Positions 63,480 through 64,000 of a stretch of DNA of 64,000 nt are shown in pieces. The stretch comes from Verticillium longisporum. Taxonomy: Eukaryota > Ascomycota > Sordariomycetes > Glomerellales > Plectosphaerellaceae. The translations under genes and the position numbers were made by a program. How positions within the stretch are numbered: position 1 is the stretch's first letter; every line of letters starts with the position of its first letter. Location: contig JAETXT010000005.1 in assembly GCA_019188255.1 (NCBI GenBank), forward strand, positions 744,001 to 808,000, given 5' to 3'. The notes below the pieces were generated by a model that had not been told where the DNA came from, did not search any database, and was given only the letters and a program-made list of their open reading frames with translations.

Positions 63480-64000
63480 CTAGTACCTGAACACTCCAAG
63501 AGTGCGGGAGGTGGGACGAGAAGGGTTGCACGATCTTAGAACCACGGGGGGCTGCGGTGGCATTTTTCCTTGTAGCTCGATGATTGGACGATTGGTGTTA
63601 CCTTTGGGATGAGATTCATTTGCTTAATGGTATAGCGATGGCGCATTTGCGTCCTGGGGGTTTTGGGAGGTTGTCATGCGCTGTCGCAGGATGCGGCTTT
63701 GAATGTATGGTACGATAATGGACGGTTCATGACTTGCTCAATCTCAGCCGGCATTAAAATGTGCACCACAGCATGATGAGTTGCGAATCAGCACACGAAG
63801 CCATCACGAGCCTACCTAGGTACCTAGCCTTGAGCGTCGATCGGCCAGGCTGCCCTGCCTTGCCTGCCCGCCTCGATGTCCCCGTAGACGCACACGCACG
63901 CACATGATGTCTCCAGACGGGCCGGCCAAGCAAGGCAGGACGCACGACTCCCCACCGCCCACCGCATTCAGCTGAGAAAGGTGGGGACCTCACCCACCCG
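63480..64000. other. Intergenic end of the window
   Basis: No gene is seen to the window edge. It includes a palindromic CCTACCTAGGTACCTAGCC element and a repeat of GCCTTGCCTGCC words near 63850. A minus frame at 63754-63993 has no support. Confidence 0.55.
63811..63828. repeat. CCTAGGTACCTAG palindrome
   Basis: CCTACCTAGGTACCTAGC, the same element type as the cluster at 29470-29531. Confidence 0.7.

Noticed and set aside
1..64000. CRISPR arrays, bacterial operons or phage-like systems
   Set aside because: The whole window has spliceosomal introns and eukaryotic gene families; no repeat-spacer arrays or prokaryotic gene organisation were seen.
1..64000. Autonomous transposable elements
   Set aside because: No transposase, reverse transcriptase or integrase motifs and no long terminal repeats were found; only simple repeats and short palindromes.

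Overview
This window is a gene-dense piece of a filamentous ascomycete nuclear genome. The evidence is short introns of about 50-100 nt with GTRNGT donors and CTAAC-type branch sites, fungal-type proteins (RCR, VTC4, RMT2, GH71, Pmr1, a STAND-like N-terminal domain), and intergenic CCTAGGTACCT-type palindromes. Gene content and style suggest a Sordariomycete, probably Hypocreales, but that placement is inference; no ribosomal or mitochondrial marker is present. I support 25 protein genes and one tRNA gene.

Left part (1-24 kb) is accessory and mostly secretory. It holds a secreted HExxH metallopeptidase-like gene (78-1423, minus), a large multi-exon secreted protein with dibasic and Thr-rich linkers (2912-5480, plus), an RCR-type cell-wall regulator (6293-6958, minus) and a small disordered protein (9144-9823, minus). 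Between these and the next secreted block lie housekeeping genes: a FAHD1-like hydrolase with an apparent frameshift (11023-11879), tRNA-Phe(GAA) (12220-12309), 3-hydroxyanthranilate dioxygenase (12541-13236) and an RWD/DUF1115 protein (13887-14816). The block at 15.8-23.2 kb contains a three-exon gene for a six-cysteine CS-alpha-beta (defensin-like) peptide, which is the most interesting find. Next to it are an intronless secreted protein with Kex2-type sites and a very large modular GH71 alpha-1,3-glucanase. A STAND-N/ankyrin gene follows at 24.4-26.6 kb. Together these look like a cell-wall, antagonism and recognition neighbourhood.

Right part (27-64 kb) is mostly conserved housekeeping: CTR copper transporter, Nudix CoA-diphosphatase, a disordered basic protein, MCM4, COPI zeta, SUA5, a short-chain dehydrogenase, COG4, PMR1 Ca/Mn ATPase, cystathionine gamma-synthase, VTC4 polyphosphate polymerase, RMT2, hexokinase, OST1 and a tiny His-rich protein. 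Several serve the secretory pathway (COPI, COG, Pmr1, OST1).

Three conserved genes (MCM4, the FAHD1-like gene and the dehydrogenase) carry single-nucleotide frame breaks in C/G-rich runs. Because MCM4 is essential and broken three times, base-calling or assembly errors are the likeliest explanation. Some intron boundaries are my manual choice from splice consensus and protein continuity; I flag the uncertain ones.
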